Assembly (NCBI RefSeq): GCF_932526225.1
Contig: NC_064037.1
Location: 17,834,471 to 17,898,470 of the forward strand
Direction of reading: 5' to 3'
Length of the DNA: 64,000 nucleotides
Origin: Nematostella vectensis
Lineage: Eukaryota; Cnidaria; Anthozoa; Actiniaria; Edwardsiidae
Positions 38,330 through 48,501 of the stretch are shown here, piece by piece (position 1 is the first letter of the stretch; every line of letters starts with the position of its first letter). A program made the translations under genes and the position numbers. Below the pieces are notes generated by a model. It saw only the letters and a program-made list of their open reading frames with translations. It was not told the origin of the DNA and made no database searches.

Positions 38330-39900
38330 ATACATTTAACATGGGCCATGCGTATGGGGAATTGATAGACTTTGCCATACACATGGGCCATACATATGGG
38401 GCTTGTAGACTTTGCCATACACATGGGCCATACATATGGTTTCTATATCTTGTCTTAAATTCGTTCTCGGTAAGTCCTACGTAGGTTTTGGAGGTGTTGT
38501 TGTACTTTCTTGTTACAGTAGCTTGGTAGATTATGATTGGAGGCAGTTTCCGTCGAGGGGGCACGTGTTCTTTTGTCTGCAGTTGCATGTTTTGTTATTG
38601 GCGGTGGCAAGGGAGGTAGGGGCATCTTCGGTTGTCATTGATGAGGCGATTATGCGTTTGTTGTGGCTGTCAATTATCTGCTTGGTGTTGCTCATGCAGC
38701 TGTAACTGATCTTGATTGTGTTCCTGTTGAAAATGTTTTGAGTTTGTGGTCTTTAGGGAAGTGCTTGTCTATGAGTGAGAGGAATCTGTGGCCGATGTTG
38801 GTGCTTGTGTTCTTGCTGAAATGGGGGTTGTACCAGATGATGTTTTTGCGCTGACGGTTCTTACATTTGCTTGTGGTGTTTTGTTCGTAGTGCAGCGTGT
38901 AGTTATACCCACTTTCGTCGAGTGCTTTCTGGTATGGCGGGGCGGCTTGGCCGAAGGTTTCTTTGTCAGATGATAGTGTAGATAAGCGTTTGTTAATACT
39001 GGCAGGAATATTCTTTGTGATGGTAGGCGGGTGGTTGCTCTTGCGTTCGGTTTGGTGAAAGGCTGGTAGGTGTTGCGGTTCAGGTCGAATGTGACGTCTA
39101 GGAAGTTGACTACTCGCTTGATGGCTTCTATGGTGATTCGCAGTCCATTGCTGTTGAAGATGCAGCATAGTTCTTTCTTGATATTCTCTGTGTTTTTAGG
39201 TGTGGCGCTTGTGATGGCTAGTCCGTTGTCGCGGTAGAGTCCTAGGATAGAGCTCTTGGCGTGGGTTATGATGTTTTTTTTCTTCAGCGGTGATGCAGTC
39301 ATAGTCAGCAGCAAAGTCGAGGGCTTTGTTTAGGAGCTCTTGGCTGATGGATGGGTAGAATTCCACTATGTCGAAACATATAAAGTTGGATGCTGTCTTG
39401 TTTTCTGTTGATGTGAACCAGTCGATTACGGCCTTAGTGCTTTTCCATTGGTGAAAGTTACGTTTTGTTGCGATGGCAGTGTTGATCCGGTCGAGGATAC
39501 TTTTGCTGATCTTGCCTATTTCAGACTTGGTAGGGTTGATGAGTCTGCAGGTCAGTTTATTAGCGAAGTTCGGCTTGTGGTCTTGTGGTGTTGTGGTCTT
39601 TGAGTGTTATAAATGCTTGTTTGTTGGCGGTGGCACCCATTCTATTGTCGATTCCTAGTTTTGTCGTGATGTTTTTGCTTTCTTTGTGGATGGCTTGCGT
39701 AGTCTTGGCTGGAGCTTTCTTGTAGGATTTCGTTATGACTTTTTCTTTGAGATTCTTGTAAGCTGACAGTTCTAGTTTATAGAAGTTGGTAGTTTTGTCG
39801 GCAGCGACTAGGAGCTTCAGTTCATTTTTTTGCGGTCGCATAAAAATGACAGCATAAAAAATGGAATAAAGGAACAAAGCCTTGTACTGCAACAGCTAAA
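38330..39900 (-). pseudogene. Penelope-like retroelement remnant (RT and GIY-YIG), frameshifted
   Basis: Minus-strand reading from about 39890 down recovers pieces of one polyprotein in shifting frames: a KLELSAYKNLKEK and LGIDNRMGATANKQAF region, RLINPTKSEIGKISKSILDR, an RT motif A-like FICFDIVEFYPSI, RT motif C-like GLYRDNGLAIT (second catalytic Asp changed to Asn), NFLDVTFDLNRNTYQPF, and a C-terminal GIY-YIG-like KTYVGLTENEFKTRYRNH. An RT followed by GIY-YIG is the Penelope-like arrangement. Frameshifts are visible near 39560 and at the A8 run near 39285. The copy is dead and nested in intron 1 of the EF-hand gene, same strand. Confidence 0.8.
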
Positions 39901-39999
39901 CTATTCAATTTAATCAAAACAGCCATTCAAATTTCGCGCCCTATGTAAATTTTGTATAAAGATAGTATATAATTGATGGTAGTAATATATTCTTAATAA

Positions 40000-40042
40000 A
40001 TCTCCTGATGAGTGGGCAACCACGAAACAGGCTTGTAGAGAT
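40000..40042 (+). ncRNA. Type I hammerhead ribozyme
   Basis: All parts of a minimal hammerhead are present in order. Stem I 5' strand ATCTC (40000-40004); core CTGATGA (40005-40011); stem II GTGG, loop GCAA, CCAC (40012-40023); core GAAA (40024-40027), whose last A pairs with T40036; stem III C-A with loop GGCT closed by T-G (40028-40035); cleavage triplet GTA ending at 40037; stem I 3' strand GAGAT (40038-40042), perfectly complementary to ATCTC. Short stem III type I hammerheads are known from Penelope-like elements and animal retrozymes. It lies on the strand opposite the adjacent RT remnant. Confidence 0.88.
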
Positions 40043-40108
40043 GAAACAGTAGTTCGCGTGGTCTTTTTCCTACAAACCAAGATATATATACCAAACATAC
40101 ATACCCCC

Positions 40109-40139
<31 letters not shown>

Positions 40140-40144
40140 CCCCT

Positions 40145-40390
40145 ATATATATATATAATGCGTGAGTGCAGGCGTTCATATAACAGTGCTCAATACATAG
40201 GTGTAGAGTGGGATATATCTTGGTAGTTCGCGTGTTTTTTTCCTACAAACCAAGATATATCTACAGGCTTGTAGAGATGAAACGATAGTTCACGTGTTGT
40301 TTTCCTACAAACCAAGATATATCCCGCTCTACACCAATGTATTGAGCACTGTTATATGAACGCCTGCACTCACGCATTATATATATATAT
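40145..40390. repeat. 80-bp inverted repeat with 86-bp loop
   Basis: The left arm (40145-40224) and right arm (40311-40390) are reverse complements with two mismatches that I can see; each includes GCGTGAGTGCAGGCGTTCAT or its complement and ends in an AT dinucleotide run. The loop holds a copy of the block containing AGTTCGCGTG and CCTACAAACCAAGATATAT and a partial copy of the 3' half of the hammerhead (GGCTTGTAGAGATGAAAC). It looks like rearranged terminal sequence of the retroelement. Confidence 0.88.
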
Positions 40391-40473
40391 ATACCCCCTG
40401 TATATTGTAAGGCTGAGCCTGTCATATTGGGTGGGTTTTGCATAGATTTAACAACCTCTTCACCAGATCTTAC

Positions 40474-40698
40474 CTCTGATCTGTCAAAGGCATGAAACAA
40501 TCTCTCCGTCACAAACCCAGGCAGTCGAAATCTCTCGGCGAAGTCTTGTCTATTTACCAGGGAAATCTCAACATGTCTGCTACCGTCTTCGCGTTTCGTA
40601 GATATCTCGTTGAAAACGCCTTCAAGGTTAGCCAGTTCTAGAGAGCTTAGCTTTCGAACTGCTTTTTCATAACGCTCTCTAGATTTTCCTTGACCCAT
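40474..40698 (-). CDS. EF-hand module exon 1 (N-myristoylation motif)
   Basis: The ATG is at 40698-40696 and the donor is GAG/GTAAGA, phase 0 out, 75 codons. It starts MGQGKSRERYEKAVRKLSSL; Gly2 with Ser6 fits the N-myristoylation consensus. It ends with the entering helix of EF-hand 1 (FVTERLFHAFDRSE). The frame continues into the intron as a spurious extension. Family unassigned; the low-similarity resemblance to USP32 or calcineurin B-type N-termini is from memory only. Confidence 0.82.
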
Positions 40699-41233
40699 TT
40701 TGGGTAATAAGTTTATAATTACCTGATTATCTTTAGTACTAAGACATCTAGAAAAGTTCCATTTTTTAATGGCCGACTATTTTGTTCGAGAGGGTAACCG
40801 CTGACTAACGAAGGCTCATTACACAGGATTTCCAAGTCAACACAGCGAGGGTTACTCATCAAATCCAATTATTAGGAGGGAGTATTTATACATACCCTGG
40901 GTACCAGAGGCTCTGAGCTTCGCGGCGGCAAGTATAACACGGCTTAATACACGAATTGCGAACTGGCAAAATCATAACATTTCTAATGGGGGGGGGAGGG
41001 GGGATAGTGGTCTCCAAATCAGCTGATCGCACACTTTTTTTAAATCCGCCGATGCTCACAAAATTAAAATCCGCAACGCATGATTAATACACTGGGTATC
41101 AGAGGCGTTAAATTTTCAAAAGATCCGTGATCCGGTAAGTTTTAACAATCCGAGGATCCGTTCTATTTTTTTCTTTAAATCCGTAATCCGCGTGCCATTT
41201 TAGGCCGGATCCACCGATCCGAAGTCACGCAAT

Positions 41234-41337
41234 CCTCGGGGACCCAGGGCGCCGCAGAGATCGGACACACAGGGAGCGCGCGAGAAAAAAAAGGAGGACT
41301 GTGAGTCCGATCTCCGCGACGCCCTGGGTCCCAGAGG
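41234..41337. repeat. 33-bp imperfect inverted repeat (hairpin)
   Basis: Left arm 41234-41266 contains GACCCAGGGCG and GAGATCGGAC. Right arm 41305-41337 contains GTCCGATCTC and CGCCCTGGGTC. About 30 of 33 positions pair across a 38-nt loop. It may be the ends of a small mobile element or a transcribed hairpin. Confidence 0.8.
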
Positions 41338-41691
41338 ATGGAGTCACGTATCCAAGGGAAGTGATGTGTAAAGAATTTTCCTAAGGGTCATGCGGATCAC
41401 GATAAATATCACGATTAGGAAAGCATTTTACTTAGTGTAGTATTGGAGAGCACAGTGGAAACATTTCAATACTAATAACAAAGGGAGGGACACAACAACA
41501 CTGAGCTTAAGCAGTTTTATTATTATTCTCTTATTGAAAATGAAAAACAAAATGTTGTTGTCCTTTTCATTGTTGATGTTTTTGTTTTGTCGTTACTACT
41601 AACATTAAAGGAGAGGCAAATTTTTCAAAGAGTTCCACACACATCAGCAAGGAAATCATAAATAAATGTTCAACAACAAATAAACACCGTG

Positions 41692-41731
41692 CCCCCCCCC
41701 CCCCCCCCCCACCACCACCACCACCACCACT
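41692..41731. repeat. Poly-C and (CAC)n microsatellite
   Basis: A run of about 20 C residues is followed by CAC trinucleotides upstream of the P450. The exact length may be affected by assembly. Confidence 0.85.
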
Positions 41732-42148
41732 CCTCTTAGGCTTAGCTACGCACCATCGGCGCGCGGCGAGTTTAGTACTGGTCCCGTGACGTCATAGGGA
41801 CAATTTCACAAGTGTTTTCCTATTGGTTTAGCAATGTGAAAATACAAAACATTTTACCGCAAAGGCGAGCGTGATTCAACTATTTGACTCGTGTTATTGT
41901 TGACTTATTAACTTTTTAATTTAGCTGTTACTCATACAACAAAATTAAAACAAAATTAAAAATCTGAAACCTTTAGAAATCTCAAAGCGATAGGTCAAAT
42001 ATAGGTCAGATGCATAATAATATAATTGTATAATTTTAATATCAAAGACTCTCACTGAAATAATGACAAGAGCCCCCGCTGAATTTCTATCAAATTAATA
42101 GCTTTCACAATTAGAGAATGTGCGGCTCTGTGAGCATAGCGCTGGAAG

Positions 42149-43672
42149 ATGATCGAGCTATGCGTGCCTGCTTTGCTGATATCTCTGGCTTTAATATATA
42201 TTTTCTACTCTCGCAAGGAACGGCTTCCACCCGGACCAGCACCATGGCCGATTATCGGCAATCTCGATTTACTCATCCGTAAAGAAGCTCTCTATAAAAC
42301 CTTCACCAACCTGAGCCATAAATATGGAGGTGTCTTTCGCCTGTATTTGGGAAGCAAGCCTGTTGTGGTTTTGAATGGAAAAGCAATATACGATTCCTTG
42401 GCTCGACAGCCGAGCGTGTTTGCAGGCAGGCCTACCCTTCCCCCATCATTAGATTTTGGAATGGATCCCGATTATGGCGTGCTTGATTATGGGCCTTTAT
42501 GGAAATTTTACAAGAAACTCGGACACAGCGCTGTCCGAGTACATGGGACAGACCGCTTGAATGAGGCAATCCGCGTGGAAGTAGATGAAGTTTGCCGCAG
42601 GCTTGACTCCCTAGATGGTCAACCTGTGGATATTTCTAAAGAGTTTGGAATCGCTACAACAAATGTGATATGCGCTCGGTTGTTTGGATCACGTTATGAT
42701 GTTCACGATCCCGAGTTCTTGCGAATCTACGAGATTCACAATAAGATTTCCCGCGTTGTAATGAGTAGTCGGTCGCTGTCGGATGTATTTCCCTTTCTCG
42801 TGAACATCCTTCCAGAAAGCAAAGAAAGGCGGGAGCTGAGAGAACTACTCCAGGAGAGATACACCATAATTTGGCGAAAATACAAAGAGCATGAACAAAC
42901 ATTCACACCCGGAGTGATAAGGGACTACACTGATCTACTTATAGACGCTAAACTCAGCGAAAAAAACAGCCACAAGTTAACAGAAAATGGCATCATTTCA
43001 ACAGGCCTGGCTTCTCAGTTTTTAGCAGGTTCTGAAACAACCGCTTCGACGTTGTCATGGTCAGTGGTCTACCTCCTAAATGACTCGGATGTCCAAGAAC
43101 GCATTCATAATGAATTAGATGACGTCATAGGCAAAGGCCAGCTACCGCAATTATCCCACAAGAAGAAGTTACCTGTTCTAGAAGCATTTACAGCTGAAAC
43201 ACTCCGTCTGTCCTGCATAGGACCACTTGGTATGCCGCATAAGACCACGAGGGACACTTTTCTACGGGGACACGCAATCCCCAAGGGCACTACGGTAGTT
43301 CCTAATTTGTGGTCCCTTCATCACGACTCAACTGAATGGAAGGACCCTTTTAAATTTGATATCAATAGGTTTCTAGAAGATGGTGTTTTCAGGGCGCCAG
43401 CTAATGATGCTTACCTCCCGTTTAGTGCTGGTCCAAGGGTGTGTCTAGGGGAGGAGCTTGCGCGGTCCGAGCTCTTCCTATTCCTCGCACGGCTGCTGCA
43501 GAAATTCGACTTTGTGACGCCATTGGGGTTGGAGGTACCCTCGTTGGATGCGGAAGACTCAGGAATTGTACTTCACCCAAAGCCTTTCTTGGCATGCGCT
43601 AGGCGAAGAAAATTCTCAACCACCAATGAAAATAAGCTGCTCCCTACCAATAACCAATCTAGAACAAACTAG
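42149..43672 (+). CDS. Cytochrome P450, CYP2-clan type, intronless
   Basis: This intact 507-residue microsomal monooxygenase would use NADPH-P450 reductase at the ER; its substrate cannot be told from sequence. An N-terminal hydrophobic anchor (residues 1-20) is followed by the Pro hinge LPPGPAPWP (26-34), a C-helix W118-K, the I-helix oxygen motif AGSETT (293-298), the K-helix E350-T-L-R353, a meander INRF near 405-408, and the heme loop PFSAGPRVCLG (424-434) with ligand Cys432. These are the standard residues, so it should be active. Overall pattern fits clan 2 (CYP1/2/17/21-like). It has no introns, unlike most vertebrate relatives. The ATG follows an in-frame upstream region without a better start. 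Confidence 0.95.
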   Translation: MIELCVPALLISLALIYIFYSRKERLPPGPAPWPIIGNLDLLIRKEALYKTFTNLSHKYGGVFRLYLGSKPVVVLNGKAIYDSLARQPSVFAGRPTLPPSLDFGMDPDYGVLDYGPLWKFYKKLGHSAVRVHGTDRLNEAIRVEVDEVCRRLDSLDGQPVDISKEFGIATTNVICARLFGSRYDVHDPEFLRIYEIHNKISRVVMSSRSLSDVFPFLVNILPESKERRELRELLQERYTIIWRKYKEHEQTFTPGVIRDYTDLLIDAKLSEKNSHKLTENGIISTGLASQFLAGSETTASTLSWSVVYLLNDSDVQERIHNELDDVIGKGQLPQLSHKKKLPVLEAFTAETLRLSCIGPLGMPHKTTRDTFLRGHAIPKGTTVVPNLWSLHHDSTEWKDPFKFDINRFLEDGVFRAPANDAYLPFSAGPRVCLGEELARSELFLFLARLLQKFDFVTPLGLEVPSLDAEDSGIVLHPKPFLACARRRKFSTTNENKLLPTNNQSRTN

Positions 43673-46440
43673 GAATGTATGGAAGTCATGGACGACTCTC
43701 ATTGCATTTGGCCGGTAGTCGGAAATGTTTTGTGTTCGGATATTGGGAAGCCTGTGGAGCGAGGGTGATCCGAAGACAAAACATTTCCGAATAACCCCGA
43801 ACAAGAGCTGGCTAGCAGTCTATACGAAACCAACAGATAAATTCTTTGTCGCATAATGACGATAACGTCTATCACGTCCTCAACATAAAAAGGCCTTTCG
43901 AGGCATTTCGAGCAAAATCGCATGACAGTAGAAATCCACAGAGGTAGTAACCGTCAACTATATTACTGGGATACCGGTGGTAGCCCAGTCATAAAATGCA
44001 ACTGGGTTTTTTTCTTTCTGTCGTCACGCGATTTGCAAAATGCAATTCCCAAGAACCCTTGCGCCATAGGCGATACTTCTTATTCATTGGTTACTCGACC
44101 ACTTGAGACCATGTGCACCGTCAATATGACCGACGCTGTCATATATCTGATAGCTTATTGATTATTTCCGATAGCGTGAGGGCTCGTAGCGACGTAGGAA
44201 TTTCGCTTCGTTCTTTCTTTCATCTTGTTGATTTTGAGATTCCAGCTCTCAGATCCATGTTATTTGTGAAGTTAGAGGCCAGATTCGCGATTTCATTACT
44301 GCATATATTACCATAGTACCAAGTATTGATTTTATTGAATCAGTATGTCTATTGGAAGTTTCTTTGAGGATGTGATTGATAATTTAGAGCGGATGGCCTG
44401 TTAAATATCTCGGATTTTAATAGATTTTTTTGTCTTTTAACGGTTGAGGTTTCCGTCGGACCTCCGGAAGTAAACTGGTGACAATGCGGCTTTAAATGTG
44501 CTCTGAAGTGACTACCTTACATCGCGACACTTGTCCGGCTACCCATAAGCCACATTTTGTTTTCTTGCTATTAAATATCTTGATCTCTCTCATTGAATGT
44601 CATAATTTTTTTACCAAGTAGATTTCAAATTATTTTGGTACTTTGGTGCTTATTTTTTGGTATTTTGGTCTTTCCTTTAGATAAGTTTTGTTTTCTTCGT
44701 AAAATAACTTTATCCCTCATTGAATGTCATTTTAATTTTATGGAACATTCTCAATGAAATCTAGAGCATTGTGTTATCTTTAAAGTGTTGTTGATCTCGA
44801 TCCTTAAGAATATGTACATGCTATAATTTCAAGTCTGGATATTCCTCTCATTTACTTCATAAATAATAATGTTTAAACAATATGATAGCATAAATAGATA
44901 TTGTTGTTTACTTTGTAAATTTAATCTAAATTATATTGTTAATACAATATGGCTTACATTGGGTGTTAAAATAAATTTACCCCTAAGTGATAGCACATTG
45001 AGGGCAGTAAACCAAAGAAATGTTAAACATTTACACATTCTCAGTTTTCCTGAATTTTATTTCGATGCTATCTCTGCTGCGGGGATAGTATTTGTAAGAT
45101 TTTTATACTGTAAAAGATAGGACAATTAGCCCCATCTACTTTAATGGAGCACACCTCAAGTCCAACCCCACCTCAAGAGATGATGCTTCGTACCTTTCTT
45201 GCCCCAATCAGTGTTGTGATATGGCATATACAATAAAAAACAAGATTATACATGTTTTTATTATATCCAAGGCGGTGGGCGGTAGAATGTTTGTCATACA
45301 TGTCACAACACAGGGCCCAAACAAATTGCACATCTCAGGTATCCCAGTCAACCCTGCGCGCAGGGTCTAGTTCCAGAATAAACTACGGACGAAGACAATG
45401 TCATGCCTTTACAAGCGCGTACCCAGGATTGGCTTAAGGAGAGGGGGAGGTGGGGGTACGCAGTCATTGGGATCATATGGAAAATGGACGGTCCTATCCT
45501 ACCAATCGGCCAAGGGAGGCTGTGTGCGTTCGAACCCCCCCTGTTTTAGGTGCCAAGGGGCACACATTGTGGATCATTTTATCACCAGGATTTCCAACAC
45601 CGGAGAGCACGTCGACTAAGCCGACAAACGTCGGAAAACAGTTGTTTTATATTTTGCCTATAAACAGTTAATGTCCAACAAGCGCAAAGCGTTTCATTGG
45701 AGAATCTGAAAATTTTCTGATTGTTATACGAGATATCTAGAGATACCTCTTCTTCATGCGTGACAAATCTTTTCCTTTTGTCATCTTTGTGTGGCCGCTA
45801 GAATATGGACGCTAACGGTAACGCTTTCTGAGTTTGAGTTGGCGGACTAGGAACATCAAGAGAAACAACAAGCTCCTTTTGCCGAAAAGGGTTGAGAGAT
45901 ATATAGTGATTCAGAACAGATCCTCACTGAGACTACTGCGAAGAGGTTCTCAAAGCTTTCGTCGATTCTGTGTTTAAAGGATAAGGTGACATTTCAAGCT
46001 ATTTGCGCCGACATCTTGATAAATCTGAATCAAGACAAACATTTTTTTAAAATTTCAATTTAAGTAAGCCCTCCCCTCTGCGCGAAAAAGTTAAGGATGA
46101 CCCCCCTATCTTAGCAACATTTCAACTTAGTGCCCCCCTCTGGTCTTACAGCCCCCCCCCCCCCCCCCAAGCCCCGCCTTTCACAATTATTGCATAGTCA
46201 GTTACTTGCTACATTACATGAAAACCTGCTAAAATCCCTCGAATTTTCATCTAAACGTTCCTCGTTTATCCTATTCGAACAACAACAAACTTGAACAAAA
46301 CAAATCATTCATCTACAAACAACAAGACTTACTACAAAAAGCTTTCCTAAAGCCCTGGAAAAACCGAAATCTACTAACTCTATAAATAGATATGAATCCC
46401 TAAATACCGTCAAAATTGATTAGTCTACTAATCAATCCTT
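43673..46440. other. Intergenic stretch, no gene seen
   Basis: AT-rich sequence with only short, non-conserved ORFs. A hairpin lies at 43720-43789. Runs rich in C or G near 45440-45465 and 46075-46175 (including a 17-18 C run) look like low-complexity or mobile-element debris. I found no homology I would name. Confidence 0.5.
43720..43789. terminator. Hairpin just downstream of P450 stop (3' UTR candidate)
   Basis: Arms 43720-43740 and 43769-43789 pair over 21 positions with one mismatch (left GGAAATGTTTTGTGTTCGG, right the complement) around a 28-nt loop. It starts 48 bp after the P450 stop codon, so it is probably in the 3' UTR. No function is shown; it may equally be a repeat remnant. Confidence 0.4.
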
Positions 46441-46443
46441 TAA

Positions 46444-47360
46444 ACAACAACTCCCCCCCCTCCACTCCGTCAATCGCATAAGTATAGCAGTACCCTTCTC
46501 CTAGATCCTTTTAACTCCCCCCCCCCTCCACTCCGTCAATCGCATAGCAGTACCCCTCTCCTAGATCCTTTTAACTCCTCCTCCCTCCACTCCGTCAATC
46601 GCATAGCAGTACCCCTCCTCTAGATCCTTTTAACTCCCCCCCTCCACTCCGTCAATCGCATAAATATAGTAGTACCCCTCCTCTAGATCCTTTTAACTCC
46701 CCCCCCCTCCACTCCGTCAATCGCATAGCAGTACCCCTCCTCTAGATCCTTTTAACTCCCCCCCTCCACTCCGTCAATCGCATAAATATAGCAGTACCCC
46801 TCCTCTAGATCCTTTTAACTCCCCCCCCCCTCCACTCCGTCAATCGCATAGCAGTACCCCTCCTCTAGATCCTTTTAACTCCCCCCCTCCACTCCGTCAA
46901 TCGCATAAATATAGCAGTACCCCTCCTCTAGATCCTTTTAACTCCCCCCCCCCTCCACTCCGTCAATCGCATAGCAGTACCCCTCCTCTAGATCCTTTTA
47001 ACTCCCCCCCCTCCACTCCGTCAATCGCATAGCAGTACCCCACCTCTAGATCCTTTTAACTCCCCCCCCCCTCCACTCCGTCAATCGCATAAATATTGCA
47101 GTACCCCTCCTCTAGATCCTTTTAACTCCCCCCTCCACCCCGTCAATCGCATAGCAGTACCCCTCCCCTAGATCCTTTTAACCCCCCCCCCCCCTCCACT
47201 TCGTCAATCGCATAAGTTTAGTAGTACCCTTCCCCTAGATCCATTTAATTCTCCCCTCCTCTCCGTCAATCGCATAAGCATAGTAGTACCCCTCCCCTAG
47301 ATCCATTTAATTCTCCCCTCCATCCCGTCAATCGCATAAGCATAGTAGTACCCCTCCCCT
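46444..47360. repeat. About 57- to 64-bp C-rich minisatellite
   Basis: About 15 units with core CTCCACTCCGTCAATCGCAT, then (AAATATA)GCAGTACCCCTCC and TCTAGATCCTTTTAACTCCC. Unit length varies through C-run length and an optional AAATATA insertion. It lies between the P450 and ROCK with no ORF of note. Confidence 0.93.
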
Positions 47361-48167
47361 ATATCCTTTTACCAGCTTTATACCAACTTTATCAACGGGG
47401 TGCATTGTACTTGACAAGGGTGTTGATTTCCTAATAATCTGTGCCGGGTGGTTGACAAGGTTGGGGGGATTAAGAAAAGATAAACGAATGGACTATTCAT
47501 TTTCTTCGTGGACGTCATTTTTTATAGAGAAAAAAGGACCGAATAGTTGTATGGTATGATATTTCGCTCCTTCTTTTCCCAACCAGAATCTTTCAACTAA
47601 ACGATTAACAAACAAATATAGAGGTCATTAATTCCTTAACGAGATGTAAAAAGGTTGCTATATTGATCCCGGAACAGACAACGCGTTGTCTTTCGTCATT
47701 TTCGGGGCGAAGGTTATGCATGAGTAACTGATCAACATCGCTTGCTAATAACCCTATAAAAATATTGTAGTTAAAAAGTGGATACAAAAACCTAATCCCT
47801 CAAGGAATAGTGCGTGAATCAGGTCGCACTGTGAGTATTTCCCGTTTTCTAAAGTATTTACAGAATAGTTTAGTTTTAATTTAGTGTTTTTTTTGGAATC
47901 AAAGACCGCCACTTGCTGGGGGAGGGCTCTTTACTGGAGGTCACGTGACATGAATCGATTATACGAATGAGCTCGCTGCAGTTTCAGCCATGTTTGAAAG
48001 TAATGTCAACATCGTACAAAGTTGAACAGTTCACTAGTACAAGAAAGCCTGAAAACCTTCGCCATTTATCCTAATGCCTGTACTAGAGGTCTCCTGGTTT
48101 GACAGATAAGTGTTTTTGCCCTGGGCGTGCTTGTTCACGTAAAGCCCTCGGCGTTGGAGAACCCAAA
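47361..48167. other. ROCK: ROCK upstream region
   Basis: Contains GGTCACGTGACATG near 47938 (an E-box palindrome) and GTGACG-like sites. No core promoter is certain. An upstream in-frame ATG at 48099 would extend the ROCK N-terminus by 23 residues (MTDKCFCPGRAC...), but the start at 48168 fits the family better. The 5' UTR is likely within this stretch. Confidence 0.45.
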
Positions 48168-48248
48168 ATGGTTGACGATAAACGGCATGAAAAGCTAGAA
48201 AACATTGTGAGGGATTCTCGAAGCCCCCTCTATGTTGACGGCCTATTG
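48168..48248 (+). CDS. ROCK: ROCK exon 1
   Basis: The start ATG (AAAATGGTT) begins MVDDKRHEKLENIVRDSRSP and the exon ends with LYVDGLL before donor TTG/GTAAGC, phase 0. Human ROCK1 has FEKMDNLLRDPKSEVNSDCLL here. An alternative in-frame ATG at 48099 is less likely because the added residues have no counterpart. Confidence 0.88.
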
Positions 48249-48329
48249 GTAAGCTATAATTATCGCATAATATCCCTTGTTATTTGTGCTTTGGTCACTA
48301 AGAATCTCACGTTATTTGGTCTTTCATAG

Positions 48330-48411
48330 GACGGCATTGAAGCCCTTGTGAATGACTGCAACTTTCCCCAACTTCGTCGAAACAAGAACGTTGAGAACTT
48401 TCTCCAGCGAT
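48330..48411 (+). CDS. ROCK: ROCK exon 2
   Basis: Acceptor TCTTTCATAG, donor GAT/GTGCGC. It encodes DGIEALVNDCNFPQLRRNKN then VENFLQR (human [27 protein letters not shown]). The split Tyr codon completes with exon 3. Introns 1 and 2 are short (81 and 90 bp). Confidence 0.92.
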
Positions 48412-48501
48412 GTGCGCCCGTGATTTCGTTGTTGCTTTATTTACTTTGAGGGCTAACGGTTCTCTTATTTATATCTATAATGGGTCTTTGTTGTCTTTTA
48501 G

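Larger units (their letters stand above)
32886..40698 (-). other. EF-hand module gene span, exons 1-5 upstream of TRAPPC12
   Basis: Five exons (40698-40474, 37740-37639, 37285-37137, 36522-36462, 32961-32886) join in phase into about 204 residues: MGQGKS N-myristoylation motif (Gly2, Ser6), a canonical EF-hand loop at residues 72-83, a second at 108-119, and a degenerate third at 169-180. The layout resembles myristoylated EF-hand regulators such as calcineurin B/NCS-like proteins or the N-termini of USP32. I cannot place the family. Exon 5 either splices at 32886 into TRAPPC12 exon 6 (phases match, 71-bp intron) or reads on to a TAA at 32838-32836 as a separate protein. Confidence 0.75.
40699..42148. 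other. Divergent intergenic region between EF-hand gene and P450
   Basis: 1.45 kb separates the two start codons, which face away from each other. It contains a 33-bp inverted repeat (41234-41337), an ATCCG-rich stretch around 41100-41220, a G-run near 40987, and a C20 run followed by (CAC)n at 41692-41731. Both promoters presumably lie here, but I see no clear TATA or initiator that I would call. Confidence 0.5.

Noticed and set aside
42654-43290. Antisense ORFs in the P450
   Set aside because: Shadows of the conserved coding strand.
44869-45671. Small ORFs of 60-83 codons between the P450 and ROCK
   Set aside because: Short, low-complexity or frame-overlapping, with no recognisable motif.
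48099-48167. Upstream ATG extending ROCK by 23 residues
   Set aside because: The added residues are Cys-rich and have no counterpart; the Met at 48168 matches the usual start of ROCK proteins.
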